This document shows, piece after piece, positions 17,393 to 26,412 of a stretch of DNA of 64,000 bases. Location: assembly GCF_002934455.1 (NCBI RefSeq), contig NZ_PTIR01000002.1:248001-312000 (forward strand), in the 5' to 3' direction. Made by a program: the position numbers and the translations under genes. Position 1 is the stretch's first letter. Every line of letters begins with the position of its first letter. The notes below the pieces were generated by a model. That model did no database searches, was not told where the DNA came from, and saw only the letters and a list, made by a program, of their open reading frames with translations. Source of the DNA: Trinickia symbiotica. GTDB lineage: Bacteria; Pseudomonadota; Gammaproteobacteria; Burkholderiales; Burkholderiaceae.

Positions 17393-17756
17393 ACTTCTTG
17401 CATTGCACGCCGCCGCGTTCAGTCGGTGACCTTGAATGGTATCGGTTCGACTTATAAAAATCCGGATGACTTATTCTTGATCCGATAAAACAATTATCGT
17501 AGCGCGAATCTGTAATCGATTCCGCCCGTCGCAATTTCGAATGTCTACTCGAATTAGTCAGATTTGATACGCAATTGATAGCCCTCGACTACAGACGACA
17601 TCGGGCATAGATGGCATCATTGGAACGCGTAGCCGAGGCATCGTTCGCGATCATTTCCGAACGATAAAAGTCCAACAACAGACCTTGCGGAAAACAACCT
17701 TGAAAAAAATATCGCCCCGGTCCTCCCGGGCGGGCAATCCCGACTTGCGAGGACTT

Positions 17757-18485
17757 ATGCCGCGTAATTTTATCGAACCGATGTCGGCGCTTTGGCGTGC
17801 GGCCGACGAGAGGTCCTGGTTTCGCGCGCTATGCCTGACGGCGCGCCGATGTGGCTTCGACCATACGCTATTCGCCGTCATCCCTCGTCCGGGCATGCGC
17901 TATGCCGACGTCTACCTGCACAGCAACCACGCTTCCTCCTGGCGAGAGACCTATGACGAGCGAGCGTTCGTGCGTATCGATCCAACCGTGATCCATTGCC
18001 TGAGGCAAACCGCACCGCTTATTTGGTCTTCGGCGGCTTTTACCGAAACCCGGCAAAAGGAAATGTACGAAGAGGCGCGCCGGCACGGCCTCGCGACCGG
18101 CGTCTCTCTGCCAATCCATGGGCCGAAACAGGAAGTCGGCATGCTTTCTTTCGCATGCGGCGATCAATCGCGCCGCGAGCTGGAATCGAGCGTGCGGCGC
18201 CATTTGCCTTTTTTGGCTCTACTTCGGGACGTGGCTTTCGACACCGGCCAGCGCTTCCTCTCCCGTCACGCCGAAACGTTGATACCGAAATTGACGCCCC
18301 GCGAGTACGAGTGCCTGAAGTGGACGGCACAAGGCAAATCGACCTGGGAGATCGCCAAGATCTTCGGCTGCTCGGAAGCCACCGTGAACTTCCATATGGC
18401 CAATATCCGCACCAAGTTCGGCGTCAGCTCGAGAAGCGCCGCGGCCGTCAAAGCGACCCGAATGGGTTTAATAGATCCCTACTGA
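17757..18485 (+). CDS. LuxR-type quorum-sensing regulator (BraR-like)
   Basis: A 242-residue regulator with an N-terminal acyl-homoserine-lactone domain and a C-terminal GerE/LuxR helix-turn-helix (LTPREYECLKWTAQGKSTWE, about 181-200, then ATVNFHMANI). The ligand pocket residues conserved in LuxR proteins are present as W and Y in SSWRETYDE, D-P in RIDPTV, W in LIWSS and G in HGLATGVSLPI. I prefer ATG 17757 with GAGGA upstream over TTG 17685, since it gives the usual length. The neighbours rsaL and luxI make this a BraR/LasR-type system. Its 3' end overlaps rsaL by 38 bp, tail to tail. Confidence 0.85.
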   Translation: MPRNFIEPMSALWRAADERSWFRALCLTARRCGFDHTLFAVIPRPGMRYADVYLHSNHASSWRETYDERAFVRIDPTVIHCLRQTAPLIWSSAAFTETRQKEMYEEARRHGLATGVSLPIHGPKQEVGMLSFACGDQSRRELESSVRRHLPFLALLRDVAFDTGQRFLSRHAETLIPKLTPREYECLKWTAQGKSTWEIAKIFGCSEATVNFHMANIRTKFGVSSRSAAAVKATRMGLIDPY

Positions 18486-18783
18486 ACGATGCCGGCCGAT
18501 GAGCCGGCGCGCGCTTTCCCAAGGCGATGGAAATGTCATCATCAGTAATTCGGTGTGCGAAATACAGCTTCAGCAGCAGCATCACGGGCTTCGGAATATT
18601 GGCGCCGAGCTCGAAGCGGCTACCGCGAGATTGCGTGACGCCGAAACGCGCCCAAAAGACTTTTTGGCTTTCTCTTATCTTCCTTCGATAAGCCTGAACG
18701 AATGCATTGTCGATATTTCCTTCGCGCGGCTCGGGGAGGCCGTTAGCGGTAGATTCGATAGAGCGGGCATCGATGATTGACAT
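18448..18783 (-). CDS. rsaL: RsaL-like repressor of the autoinducer synthase
   Basis: A 111-residue protein whose core RRKIRESQKVFWARFGVTQS, then RGSRFELGANIPKPV, matches the tetrahelical helix-turn-helix of Pseudomonas RsaL, with the same R-E-S-Q, F-W-x-R-F-G and G-S-R-F-E residues. RsaL binds the luxI-type promoter and competes with LuxR to hold signal production steady. The gene lies between and antisense to luxR and luxI, exactly the arrangement of the lasR-rsaL-lasI and braR-rsaL-braI loci. The start at 18783 gives a somewhat longer N-terminus than Pseudomonas RsaL; the true start could be later. Confidence 0.85.
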   Translation of the reverse strand: MSIIDARSIESTANGLPEPREGNIDNAFVQAYRRKIRESQKVFWARFGVTQSRGSRFELGANIPKPVMLLLKLYFAHRITDDDISIALGKRAPAHRPASFSRDLLNPFGSL

Positions 18784-18850
18784 TTGTTTTCACCTTGTTC
18801 CGTACTCGGTACGCGAATCATCCCAAGTATCGCCTGTCATTTGAACCTAT

Positions 18851-18879
18851 CTTGCTTGCCAGTTTCGCATCGCAAGCAG
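18851..18879. promoter_or_regulatory. candidate lux box between rsaL and luxI
   Basis: The arms CTTGCTTGC (18851-18859) and GCAAGCAG (18872-18879) form an imperfect inverted repeat. The inner TTGC and GCAA mark a 20-bp site, the usual lux-box size, centred 65 bp before the luxI start. It is the best symmetric element in the divergent rsaL-luxI promoter region. Confidence 0.5.
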
Positions 18880-18930
18880 GCTGCATATGGTTTATGCGCA
18901 TCGGCTAGCCCAACCACGATGGAGGACGAG

Positions 18931-19521
18931 ATGAAAGCGAAAATCGCGATCGGCACTCAAAAAGATTTCGATGTCGATGTACTGGCCTGTATGTACCGCC
19001 TGCGAGCCCGCGTTTTCGGCGAGCGAATGGGATGGGAGGTAGCCATCCTCTCCGGCATGGAAATCGATGGGTACGACGCGTTCTCGCCGTACTACATGCT
19101 GGTCCACGATGAGCACGACGCGCTGTGCGGGTGCTGGCGCCTCATGCCCACCACCGCACCTTACATGCTGCGCGATACGTTTGCCGATCTGCTGCATGGC
19201 CGGCAGGCACCTCGATCGCCGCATGTCTGGGAGTTGAGCCGGTTTGCGATCGAATCACCGGAAAAACGCGGCTTCGGCTTCGCGGCGCTCGCACTGGAGG
19301 CGATGCGCGAAGTCGTCCGGTTTGCGGACCGGATGGGTATCACAAGCTATGTGACGGTCACGACGATCGCCATCGAACGCATGCTCAGAAAAGCGGGCGT
19401 CGAGACGCACCGTTTCGGTCCCCCGATGCAGGTCGGCGTCGAACATGCGGTGGCTCTCACGATCATGCTCGGCGCGCAAACGCGCCGCGCGCTGTTCGAA
19501 TCAGTGGCCGTAGCCGCGTGA
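18931..19521 (+). CDS. acyl-homoserine-lactone synthase, LuxI family (BraI-like)
   Basis: A 196-residue LuxI-type enzyme that makes an N-acyl-homoserine lactone from acyl-ACP and S-adenosylmethionine. Invariant residues are visible: R in RLRARVFGERMGW, D in MEIDGYDAF, R in GCWRLMPT, and E and R in WELSRFAIES. I take ATG 18931 with GGAGG 4 bases upstream; an ATG at 18919 lies on the other side of that SD. Regulation by the LuxR protein at 17757 and repression by RsaL are inferred from gene order. Acyl chain length cannot be read reliably. Confidence 0.88.
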   Translation: MKAKIAIGTQKDFDVDVLACMYRLRARVFGERMGWEVAILSGMEIDGYDAFSPYYMLVHDEHDALCGCWRLMPTTAPYMLRDTFADLLHGRQAPRSPHVWELSRFAIESPEKRGFGFAALALEAMREVVRFADRMGITSYVTVTTIAIERMLRKAGVETHRFGPPMQVGVEHAVALTIMLGAQTRRALFESVAVAA

Positions 19522-19542
19522 GCGCGACACCGGCGCATGCGC

Positions 19543-20199
19543 TCACCCCGCTAGGGGAGCCGTCAGCAATCGCTTAGGACCACTGACGAACGGACTGCCG
19601 GGCTCATAAAAACGCAGTGGCGCATGCATTTCCCGCGAGAGCCCGATTCGCTTCGTCGCGGCGACCGGTTGGCGCTCCGGAGCACCGGGGGCGTCCGAAC
19701 GATCGTTCAGGCGACCGATCCATAAGCCTGCGCCGCAGCATAGATCGGCACCGTCCCACTGTGGGCCGATATCGAACGCCGTGCAAAGACGGCCCGGCCC
19801 GCGGGCAAGATCGAGAACGCGGGCCCCGGGACGCCGCGCCTGCATCAAGGCGAGCCCGTCGAGCGGCTCGACGGCGCGAAACAGGACGGCCGCGCCGACG
19901 CCCTCTTCTTCGCTCGACATATTGATCGTGTACGAGACACCGTACACTAGCCGCACGTAAGCATGCCCGCGCGCCCGAAAGAGCGGCTCATTGTAAGGGC
20001 GCAGCCCGCGGAAGGCATAGCTCGTGGAATCGCCGATGGGATACGCTTCGGTTTCGACGATTCTGCCGCTCATGCGGCCGCGAGGCGAATCGTGCACGAG
20101 ACACTTGCCGATCATGAACCGGGCGAGCTCGACGGTGTCCACAGGCAGTTCGTCGCGCACGAGCGGAACGATAGGGTAAGGTTCGGCATTCATATTCAT
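19543..20199 (-). CDS. 3-methyladenine DNA glycosylase, AAG/MPG family
   Basis: A 218-residue base-excision glycosylase that removes alkylated purines. It carries the family landmarks in order: GRIVETEAY (about 45-53) with the catalytic Glu, HAYVRLVYG with the tyrosine that flips the base, and [17 protein letters not shown]. Length matches the family. It converges on luxI with a 21-bp gap. Two ATG codons six bases apart (20199, 20193) both lack a clear SD, so the exact start is uncertain. Confidence 0.85.
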   Translation of the reverse strand: MNMNAEPYPIVPLVRDELPVDTVELARFMIGKCLVHDSPRGRMSGRIVETEAYPIGDSTSYAFRGLRPYNEPLFRARGHAYVRLVYGVSYTINMSSEEEGVGAAVLFRAVEPLDGLALMQARRPGARVLDLARGPGRLCTAFDIGPQWDGADLCCGAGLWIGRLNDRSDAPGAPERQPVAATKRIGLSREMHAPLRFYEPGSPFVSGPKRLLTAPLAG

Positions 20200-20320
20200 C
20201 GCGGAAGAATGTTTGCCTTGATGCAAGGGCGTCTGGCATCTTACTTCACGCGTGAAAGCATTCGCCCGCCGCCTCCCCGGCGAGCGGCGCCCCGGACCTG
20301 CCGAAAGAAGGACAAGAACG

Positions 20321-21409
20321 ATGCAAGAACCGCCTCATCCGCTGCCCCGTTGGACGCTCGCCACGCCGATCGTCGCCTGGGCCGTGCTTGCTGCGTCGCC
20401 GTATGCGGGCGAGCATGGCCTATTCCTCGTCTTGGTCGCGCTCGCGCTCGCCGCGGCCGTCTTTGCCTCCGTGCACCACGCCGAGGTCGTTGCGCACCGC
20501 GTCGGGGAGCCGCTCGGGACACTCGTGCTGGCCGTGGCCGTGACGATCATCGAGGTCGCGCTGATCGTCTCGGTGATGCTGTCCGCCGGCCCCGAAAAGT
20601 CGGGGCTTGCACGCGATACGGTCTTCGCGGCGGTCATGATCGTCTGCAACGGCATCGTCGGGCTATGTCTGCTGCTGGGTGGCCTACGCCACGGCGAGCA
20701 GGATTTCCGCGTGCGCGGCGCGAACGCCGCGCTTTCCGTGCTCGCGGCGCTGTCCGTGCTGACGCTCGTCATGCCCAACTATCTGAGCGCCGTGCCGGGC
20801 CCCGTCCTGTCGCCGTCGCAACTCGCCTTCGCCGGCGTATCGTCGCTCGTGCTTTACGGCGTCTTCGTCTTCATCCAGACCGTGCGGCACCGCGATTACT
20901 TTCTCGCCGGCGAGGCCAACGGCGACGAGTCGGCGCATGCGGCGCCCCCTGGCCTCACCACCACGCTCGTCAGCAGCATTGCACTACCGGTTTGTCTCAT
21001 CGCCGTCGTCCTGCTGGCCAAGAAGCTCTCGCCCGCCGTCGAGCGCATGGTCGTAGGCGCCGGCGCGCCTGAGGCGGTCGTCGGCATCGTCATCGCGGCG
21101 CTGGTCCTCTTGCCCGAAGGCATGGCCGCCGCACGCGCGGCCCACGCCAATCGGCTGCAAACGGCCCTCAATCTGGCGCTCGGCTCCGCGCTTGCCAGCA
21201 TCGGGCTCACGATCCCGACCGTCGCCGCGGTATTCGTCTCGGTGGGCCGCCCGCTCACGCTCGGCATCGGCGGCATGGAAACCGTTCTGCTCGCGCTGAC
21301 GCTACTCGTCAGCACGCTCACGCTCGCGACGGGCCGCACGACGATTCTGCAAGGGGCCGTGCATCTGTCCGTGTTCGCCGCCTACCTCTTTCTCTCGGTG
21401 ACGCACTGA
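20321..21409 (+). CDS. ChaA-type cation/proton exchanger
   Basis: A 362-residue inner-membrane protein with about eleven TM helices. Two internal repeats carry the CaCA exchanger signatures [20 protein letters not shown] with TIIEVAL (about 50-85) and [14 protein letters not shown] with [11 protein letters not shown] (about 262-305). Acidic residues in the middle of these helices bind the cation. This pattern is that of the Ca2+(Na+,K+)/H+ antiporter ChaA. AAGGA precedes ATG 20321; the longer frame from 20252 has no SD. Confidence 0.82.
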   Translation: MQEPPHPLPRWTLATPIVAWAVLAASPYAGEHGLFLVLVALALAAAVFASVHHAEVVAHRVGEPLGTLVLAVAVTIIEVALIVSVMLSAGPEKSGLARDTVFAAVMIVCNGIVGLCLLLGGLRHGEQDFRVRGANAALSVLAALSVLTLVMPNYLSAVPGPVLSPSQLAFAGVSSLVLYGVFVFIQTVRHRDYFLAGEANGDESAHAAPPGLTTTLVSSIALPVCLIAVVLLAKKLSPAVERMVVGAGAPEAVVGIVIAALVLLPEGMAAARAAHANRLQTALNLALGSALASIGLTIPTVAAVFVSVGRPLTLGIGGMETVLLALTLLVSTLTLATGRTTILQGAVHLSVFAAYLFLSVTH

Positions 21410-21641
21410 CTCGGGACAACAACGCCGGTGTCCTCGCGGGCGTCGATTCGTTATCGCGATCAGCGTCGTCGATAGTTGCAAACTTAACGGCTGGATACAC
21501 AATTGAAAAACGGCGCAGCTTGGTTGCGCGGTTAAAATACGCCGCGCTCCTTCGTATGTTTCGCCGGCCGCTCCGCCCTCTCGCGGCGCGGCGGGGGGTT
21601 ATTCCATAATCGCTCTCGGACGACGAAACGTCCTCAGCAGC

Positions 21642-22496
21642 ATGACAAACGATGCAACCTCAATGGATTCACTGGCCGTCGCCGAACGCGTCCGCGCGCT
21701 GATGACAAAGCGCGGCATCGCCAAGCGGCAACAGACGACCGAGCTGTGCCGGATACTGGAGCTGAGCTTCTCCCAGGGGCACCGCAAACTGCGCGGCAGC
21801 AGCCCGTGGACGCTCGCGCAGATCCGCAAGGTCGCCGAAGCGTTCAACGAGCCGGCGGCGCAGCTCGTCGGGATGGCACATGACGAACCCGGGGTCGCCG
21901 AAGCAAGCGCACGCGAGGCGTTGCTATGCATCGGTCCCGCGGAATGGCCCTGCATCGCTTGGATCGGCAATCCGGTCAACGCCCACCGATATGCCGAGTA
22001 CGTCGCCTACCCGCGCGGCGACCAGTGGCGAGTCGTGCGGGCCGAAGGCGCGCTTGCGGCCGATGCGTGCGAAGTCGTCAAAATCGAAATCCACCCGCAG
22101 CGCGCGCAGGATCGCCGGCCCGTGGTCGCCGTGGTGGACAGCGATCGCACCGCCGCGGAAGCGCTGCGCGCGTATCTTGAGCAAAGCGGCTTCAGCCCGG
22201 TCGTGCACGAAAGTCTTTCGGATTTCGAAAACGCGCTGCGCACGCAAACGTTTGATGCCGTGGTCACGGATTGGCTGTTCGGCGACGAAACGGCGGCAGC
22301 GGCGATCGAAGCCGTCCGCCGCTCGCGTCAGTCGGCCGCCCCTGTCTTTCTGCTGACCGGGGAGCTGCTCACAGGCAAGGCGAGCGAATCGGAAATCAGC
22401 GATGTCATTCGCCGGCTCGATGTCTCATGCTACGAGAAGCCCGCCCGACTGGCCATTCTCGTTGCGGATCTATCGAAGCGCCTCGGTTTCGCCTGA
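21642..22496 (+). CDS. BetR-domain / receiver-domain hybrid regulator
   Basis: A 284-residue two-part protein. Residues about 10-80 form a BetR-type helix-turn-helix (MTKRGIAKRQQTTELCRILE, then SFSQGHRKLRGSSPWTLAQI). Residues about 160-280 form a response-regulator receiver fold: VVAVVDSD for the acidic pocket, D210 in VVTDW as the likely phospho-acceptor, T in FLLTGE and K in CYEKP. A middle segment of about 70 residues has no motif I recognise. The order DNA-binding then receiver is the reverse of most response regulators. No histidine kinase gene is adjacent. The start at 21642 has only a weak SD. Confidence 0.72.
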   Translation: MTNDATSMDSLAVAERVRALMTKRGIAKRQQTTELCRILELSFSQGHRKLRGSSPWTLAQIRKVAEAFNEPAAQLVGMAHDEPGVAEASAREALLCIGPAEWPCIAWIGNPVNAHRYAEYVAYPRGDQWRVVRAEGALAADACEVVKIEIHPQRAQDRRPVVAVVDSDRTAAEALRAYLEQSGFSPVVHESLSDFENALRTQTFDAVVTDWLFGDETAAAAIEAVRRSRQSAAPVFLLTGELLTGKASESEISDVIRRLDVSCYEKPARLAILVADLSKRLGFA

Positions 22497-22500
22497 GGGG

Positions 22501-23373
22501 TCAGCCCAGGGGCTGTGCCTGCGCGACGATCCAGCTCATGAACGATTGCATCGCGGCCGTTACGCGCTTGGACTTGAGCCACGTAAGCCAGTAGCTTCCT
22601 GTATCGACTTCGACGTCGAATGCGCAGACAAGGCGCCCCGAGCGCAACTCGCGCTCGAACATCCGCACCGGCGCGAGCGCCACGCCGGCCCCTTGCATGG
22701 CCGCTTCCACCATCAGGCGGGACGAGTCGAAGACGGGCCCCCGGATCGCTCGAGGCTCGACGCCGGCCGCTTCGAACCAACGAACCCATTCGTCGGCGCG
22801 ATACGAGCGCAGCAACGTCTCATCGGCAAGGTCGCGAGGCGTGGACAGCCGCGCCGCGACGTCGGGCGCGCAGAGCACGCCGAGCGGCGCCTCGATGAGG
22901 CGCTCGGCCTGCATGCCGGGCCATTTGCCGTCGCCGAAACGGATCGCGCAATCGAACCCTTCGGCGGCGACATCGACGAGGTTGTTATGGGTCAGCAGTC
23001 GCAACTCGACGAACGGATGGTCGGCCCGGAATCGATTGAGACGCGGCATCAGCCATCCGACGGCGAACGTGCCGACGACGCCGACGGTCAGCACTTCATG
23101 GAAGTGGCCGCCCTCGAATTGTCTCAGTACCGCGTCGATGCGGTCGAAAGCGTCGGTCAGCACGGGCAGCAGTGCGAGGCCCTCGTCGGTCATGCCGAGC
23201 CCGCGCGGCAACCGCTTGAAGAGCACGGCCCCGAGGCGCTCCTCGAGCACGCGCACCTGCTGACTGACCGCGGCCTGAGTGACGCTGAGCTCGCGTGCCG
23301 CACGCGTGAAGCTGAGGTGCCTCGCCGAGGCTTCAAACGCGCGCAGCGCGTTCAAAGGCAGATTACGACCCAT
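22501..23373 (-). CDS. AmpR/PenR-like LysR-family regulator
   Basis: A 290-residue LysR protein of the GcvA/AmpR branch. The N-terminal winged helix reads LPLNALRAFEASARHLSFTR, then AARELSVTQAAVSQQV, followed by LFKRLPRGLGMTDEG. The effector domain contains LTVGVVGTFAVGWLMPRL, THNNLVDVAAEG, LLRSYRADEWVRWF and TGSYWLTWL. These agree closely with AmpR of Pseudomonas and PenR of Burkholderia, which control beta-lactamase in response to muropeptides. No beta-lactamase gene lies divergently upstream; 23374-23617 is empty. It could be a displaced AmpR or a paralogue with another target. Confidence 0.75.
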   Translation of the reverse strand: MGRNLPLNALRAFEASARHLSFTRAARELSVTQAAVSQQVRVLEERLGAVLFKRLPRGLGMTDEGLALLPVLTDAFDRIDAVLRQFEGGHFHEVLTVGVVGTFAVGWLMPRLNRFRADHPFVELRLLTHNNLVDVAAEGFDCAIRFGDGKWPGMQAERLIEAPLGVLCAPDVAARLSTPRDLADETLLRSYRADEWVRWFEAAGVEPRAIRGPVFDSSRLMVEAAMQGAGVALAPVRMFERELRSGRLVCAFDVEVDTGSYWLTWLKSKRVTAAMQSFMSWIVAQAQPLG

Positions 23374-23617
23374 CGCTCACGATCCATACGATTTTTAGAA
23401 ACGAGCCATTATCTTCGATTGCCGGGAAGCGGAGAACGGGCACACGCGGTAGAAGACGCTGGAGCAGCGCCTCGCCATGAGATCGGCAAGGCGAGCGGAC
23501 AGCGCTGTTCTTCAGGACTGCTAACGGAAGGAAGATCGCCTCTCGCCGGACGGCAGCGAGCTGGTGAGCCGGCAATGCGCTGCAGAAGCGCACCGCCGGC
23601 ACGATAAAGACCTGGGA

Positions 23618-25183
23618 CTATTGCGCCAGCATCGGCACATCCGGCTGAGTCGACGCCGGGCTCGCGGGTCGGGTCTGCGTAGGCGCGATCGGACCGGCTG
23701 TCGTGGGCGCTGCCGACGATCTTTCCAGTATGGGCGGCATTTGCGCGGTCGTCGCAGGCGCGGCAGGCCTTGTCTGCGCGGACTGAACCGGCGCGCCCGC
23801 CGTCGGCGCGGGCGGTCGCCCGGGCTCGACCAACATCGGCACGGCCGGCTGGGCGGGTTCAGGCCGTGCCGCCGCATTGGATTCGATCATGGCGCGATTC
23901 ACGAGCGCGCGCGCTTCGCCGCTGCTCGCATCGATCGACAGCGCGTTCCCCGCGTTGTGCCACGCGCAAGTCCATCGTTGCTCGACGAAGCAGGTGCGTG
24001 CGGCAACCAGCGCCGCATCGCGCGCTTGTTCACGCGAAACCAAGTCGCGCTGCAACATGAACGCATCGCTGTTGTCGGGCTGCGCGGCCTGTGCAGCGGC
24101 AATCGCGCGGCGTGCGGCCGAAAGATTGTTCTTCGCGAGATTCTCCTGAGCGACGGCGATGGAGCGGGCAACCGATGCTTGGCGCCGTTCGCTGTGCGCT
24201 TCGTCCTTCGCGGAAGGCGATGCGGCCGACGGCGCGCGCGCCGCGGCCAGTGTCTGACGGCTTTGCCGCGGAGCCGCATTCTTCGACCGTCCCGCCGACT
24301 GAGCGGACGGCGGCACGACGACTGGCGCGACGGCCGCCGACGAGTGCGAGGACTGCTGCTCGGAGGACGGACCGGGTTGCGTCGTGGAAAAACCTGTCAG
24401 CTCCGATGCGCTCGGCTCGATCGAAGCGACCGACGGAGCGGGCGCGGCAGGCTTCGCGGGCACCTGCTCCGCGACCTGAGGCGAAGAGGGAGCGGCCTGC
24501 TGCGGAGCGGGTGCGACCTCCGCCTGCTTGGCGAGCGTCTGTGGCGAAGGCTGCGATGCACTCGGCGCATTGATCGCCGGCCGCGGAACCGGCGCAGCGG
24601 AATTAGCCGCCGTCTTCGGCGCCCCTGAGGATTTCGTCCCTGGAGATGGAGCGGGGGTAGCGGGGGTAGCGGCGGCGACGGCCGGGCCCGCCTGCGCACG
24701 GCGAGCTTCCGCATCGCGACGGTCCGCCGCCTCCGCTGAAGCCCCGCCCTGGCCGGCTTGCACGCTGCCTTCCGACATCCGTTGAGTGGTCTGCTGCGTT
24801 TGCGTCGACGCATTGTCATGACGATGGAGCAACACCGCGCCACCGTAGAGAACGACGAATGCGAGAAGCGTGAGCGCGGTGCCGCCCTTCAATCCCCAAT
24901 GTCGGCCGCCCCCGGACATGGGCGGATGCACGTCGCGGTAAGACGAATCGAAATCGGCCGCGAAAAGCGGCCTCGGGCGCGAAGCCCAGAGTGCCTCGCC
25001 GACTGGCAAATCGGCGCCTGCGTTCTTCGAAGGCTCCTCGCGCGAAGCGGGCTCGTCGCCACCGAGCGCCAACCGCGCATGAGTGCCGCAATGTGGGCAA
25101 AAAGAAACGGGCTCGTCGATCCGGCCGCCGCAACGTGAGCACGTTGCCGGAAATCGCGGGCCCTCACGAGGTTCGTTGCGCAT
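23618..25183 (-). CDS. zinc-ribbon, single-TM protein with long Ala/Pro-rich region
   Basis: A 521-residue protein of unknown function. It begins with a zinc ribbon (CSRCGGRIDEPVSFCPHCG, about 15-33), then a linker, one TM helix (LTLLAFVVLYGGAVLLH, about 104-120), and about 200 residues of low-complexity Ala/Pro/Ser/Gln sequence. A helical segment (about 345-445, SIAVAQENLAKNNLSAARRA and following) resembles a TPR-like repeat and carries a Cys pair in ARTCFVEQRWTCAW. The tail is again Pro/Ala-rich with a repeated VPML motif. I use ATG 25183 with GGGGA upstream rather than GTG 25204. Similar zinc-ribbon membrane proteins are common in Burkholderia, but I know no assigned role. Confidence 0.7.
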   Translation of the reverse strand: MRNEPREGPRFPATCSRCGGRIDEPVSFCPHCGTHARLALGGDEPASREEPSKNAGADLPVGEALWASRPRPLFAADFDSSYRDVHPPMSGGGRHWGLKGGTALTLLAFVVLYGGAVLLHRHDNASTQTQQTTQRMSEGSVQAGQGGASAEAADRRDAEARRAQAGPAVAAATPATPAPSPGTKSSGAPKTAANSAAPVPRPAINAPSASQPSPQTLAKQAEVAPAPQQAAPSSPQVAEQVPAKPAAPAPSVASIEPSASELTGFSTTQPGPSSEQQSSHSSAAVAPVVVPPSAQSAGRSKNAAPRQSRQTLAAARAPSAASPSAKDEAHSERRQASVARSIAVAQENLAKNNLSAARRAIAAAQAAQPDNSDAFMLQRDLVSREQARDAALVAARTCFVEQRWTCAWHNAGNALSIDASSGEARALVNRAMIESNAAARPEPAQPAVPMLVEPGRPPAPTAGAPVQSAQTRPAAPATTAQMPPILERSSAAPTTAGPIAPTQTRPASPASTQPDVPMLAQ

Positions 25184-25567
25184 CGTCGTCCCCTTACCAC
25201 GCAACCGACGGCGGTCCTACGCCCCGCGTCGGCGAGGCAGGCGTCGGCGCCAAAGCAGCGCGTCGCGCAGACCGCACAGTAAAATTTGCAAATGTGGACA
25301 TTCCTACCGATACTCGAAATTCCATCACGCGGCCCAATATCGGCCACCGGTCGACATGCGTCAAGGCGGCTTGCAAACTAGCATCAGCGCCGATCGGCCA
25401 GAAGCTAGAAATCCGCTGCAAGTCGATCGCCGCCCATTTTTGCCCGACGGTTGCCGTGGCCACGCGCCGCTATTAGTGAGACGAGACGGTGCGGGCGCTG
25501 TTCCCGCGCGATACATTGCGTTACTCGCGCTTACGCCCGGTCACATTGCGATGCTCTTCGACCCCGC
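25184..25567. other. intergenic stretch, no gene seen
   Basis: This 384-bp gap lies upstream of the zinc-ribbon gene and downstream of the AraC-type gene. The open frames crossing it are shadows. I see no clear hairpin with a T-run and no RNA gene. Confidence 0.5.
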
Positions 25568-26335
25568 TCAACGGGTCCGACCGAGCAGCAACGTCCGATA
25601 TTCGCTCGGCGTGATGCCGACTGTCGCCTTGAACTGCCGCGTGAACGCGCTGTGATCGGTATAGCCGCAGAGCGCGGCCACGTCCGTCACTTTATCGCTC
25701 GAGACGAGCAGCGCCGTCGCCGCGTCGAGGCGCGTCTTCAGCAATACCTGACGCGGCGTCAGATGAAAGACCTTGTGAAAGTACCGCTCCAGCTGCGCCA
25801 CCGACATGCCCGCCTTCTGCGCCAACTGCGCCATGTTCAACGGCTCTCTGTAGTTCTCCTGAATATGTTGAACGATCGCCGCCAGGCGCGAATAGGCGGG
25901 ATGCGTCTTCTCGCTCGCCTTCAGGTCGCGCGAAATGCCGGCCACGCCGACGATCCCGCCCGCGGCACTGCGCAGCGGAACCTTCGTCGTCAGGCACCAG
26001 CCGGGCTGGCGTCCCGGATACAGGTGCAGTTCGAGCTGATCCAGTATCGCGGGGCTGCCATCGATGATGGCTTTGTCCTGCGCCATATAGACGCTGCCGA
26101 AGCGGCTCGGAAAGACCTCCTCCGTCGTCTTGCCGATTAGCGCGTCCTTTTCCTTGCAGCCGCAGCGTGAAGCGAGCGTGCGATTGACGAGCGCGTAGCG
26201 TGTTTGCGCGTCCTTGACAAAGAACACGACGTCCGGCAGCGCATCGAAGACAGGCTCGAGCTGTTCAAAGAGCGGCAACATGTCAGAGAGGGTCGTGCCC
26301 GCGGGCACATCGGGCAAGGAAAGCATCGGCAGCAT
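25568..26335 (-). CDS. AraC-family regulator with PAS domain, probable hydroxyproline-pathway regulator
   Basis: A 255-residue regulator: a PAS sensor domain (about 25-140; LPDVVFFVKDAQTRYALVNR) and a C-terminal AraC/XylS double helix-turn-helix (about 155-250). The first HTH is in MAQLAQKAGMSVAQLERYFH and the second in VTDVAALCGYTDHSAFTRQF. It lies at the end of the hypE-hypO unit on the same strand, 77 bp after hypO. Control of the hyp genes, perhaps by sensing hydroxyproline or an intermediate through PAS, is inferred from position. The 15-bp inverted repeat at 28694-28745 is the best candidate site. Confidence 0.8.
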   Translation of the reverse strand: MLPMLSLPDVPAGTTLSDMLPLFEQLEPVFDALPDVVFFVKDAQTRYALVNRTLASRCGCKEKDALIGKTTEEVFPSRFGSVYMAQDKAIIDGSPAILDQLELHLYPGRQPGWCLTTKVPLRSAAGGIVGVAGISRDLKASEKTHPAYSRLAAIVQHIQENYREPLNMAQLAQKAGMSVAQLERYFHKVFHLTPRQVLLKTRLDAATALLVSSDKVTDVAALCGYTDHSAFTRQFKATVGITPSEYRTLLLGRTR

Positions 26336-26412
26336 CGTCGGGGTCGCGCGAGCTCGCGCGTCGCACGCGAAAATCGAAATGTGCCTCGATTATAGGGGCG
26401 CGGCGACCTGCG

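Noticed and set aside
22402-23607. 401-residue open frame on the plus strand
   Set aside because: Antisense shadow of the AmpR-like gene, Arg-rich and without recognisable motifs.
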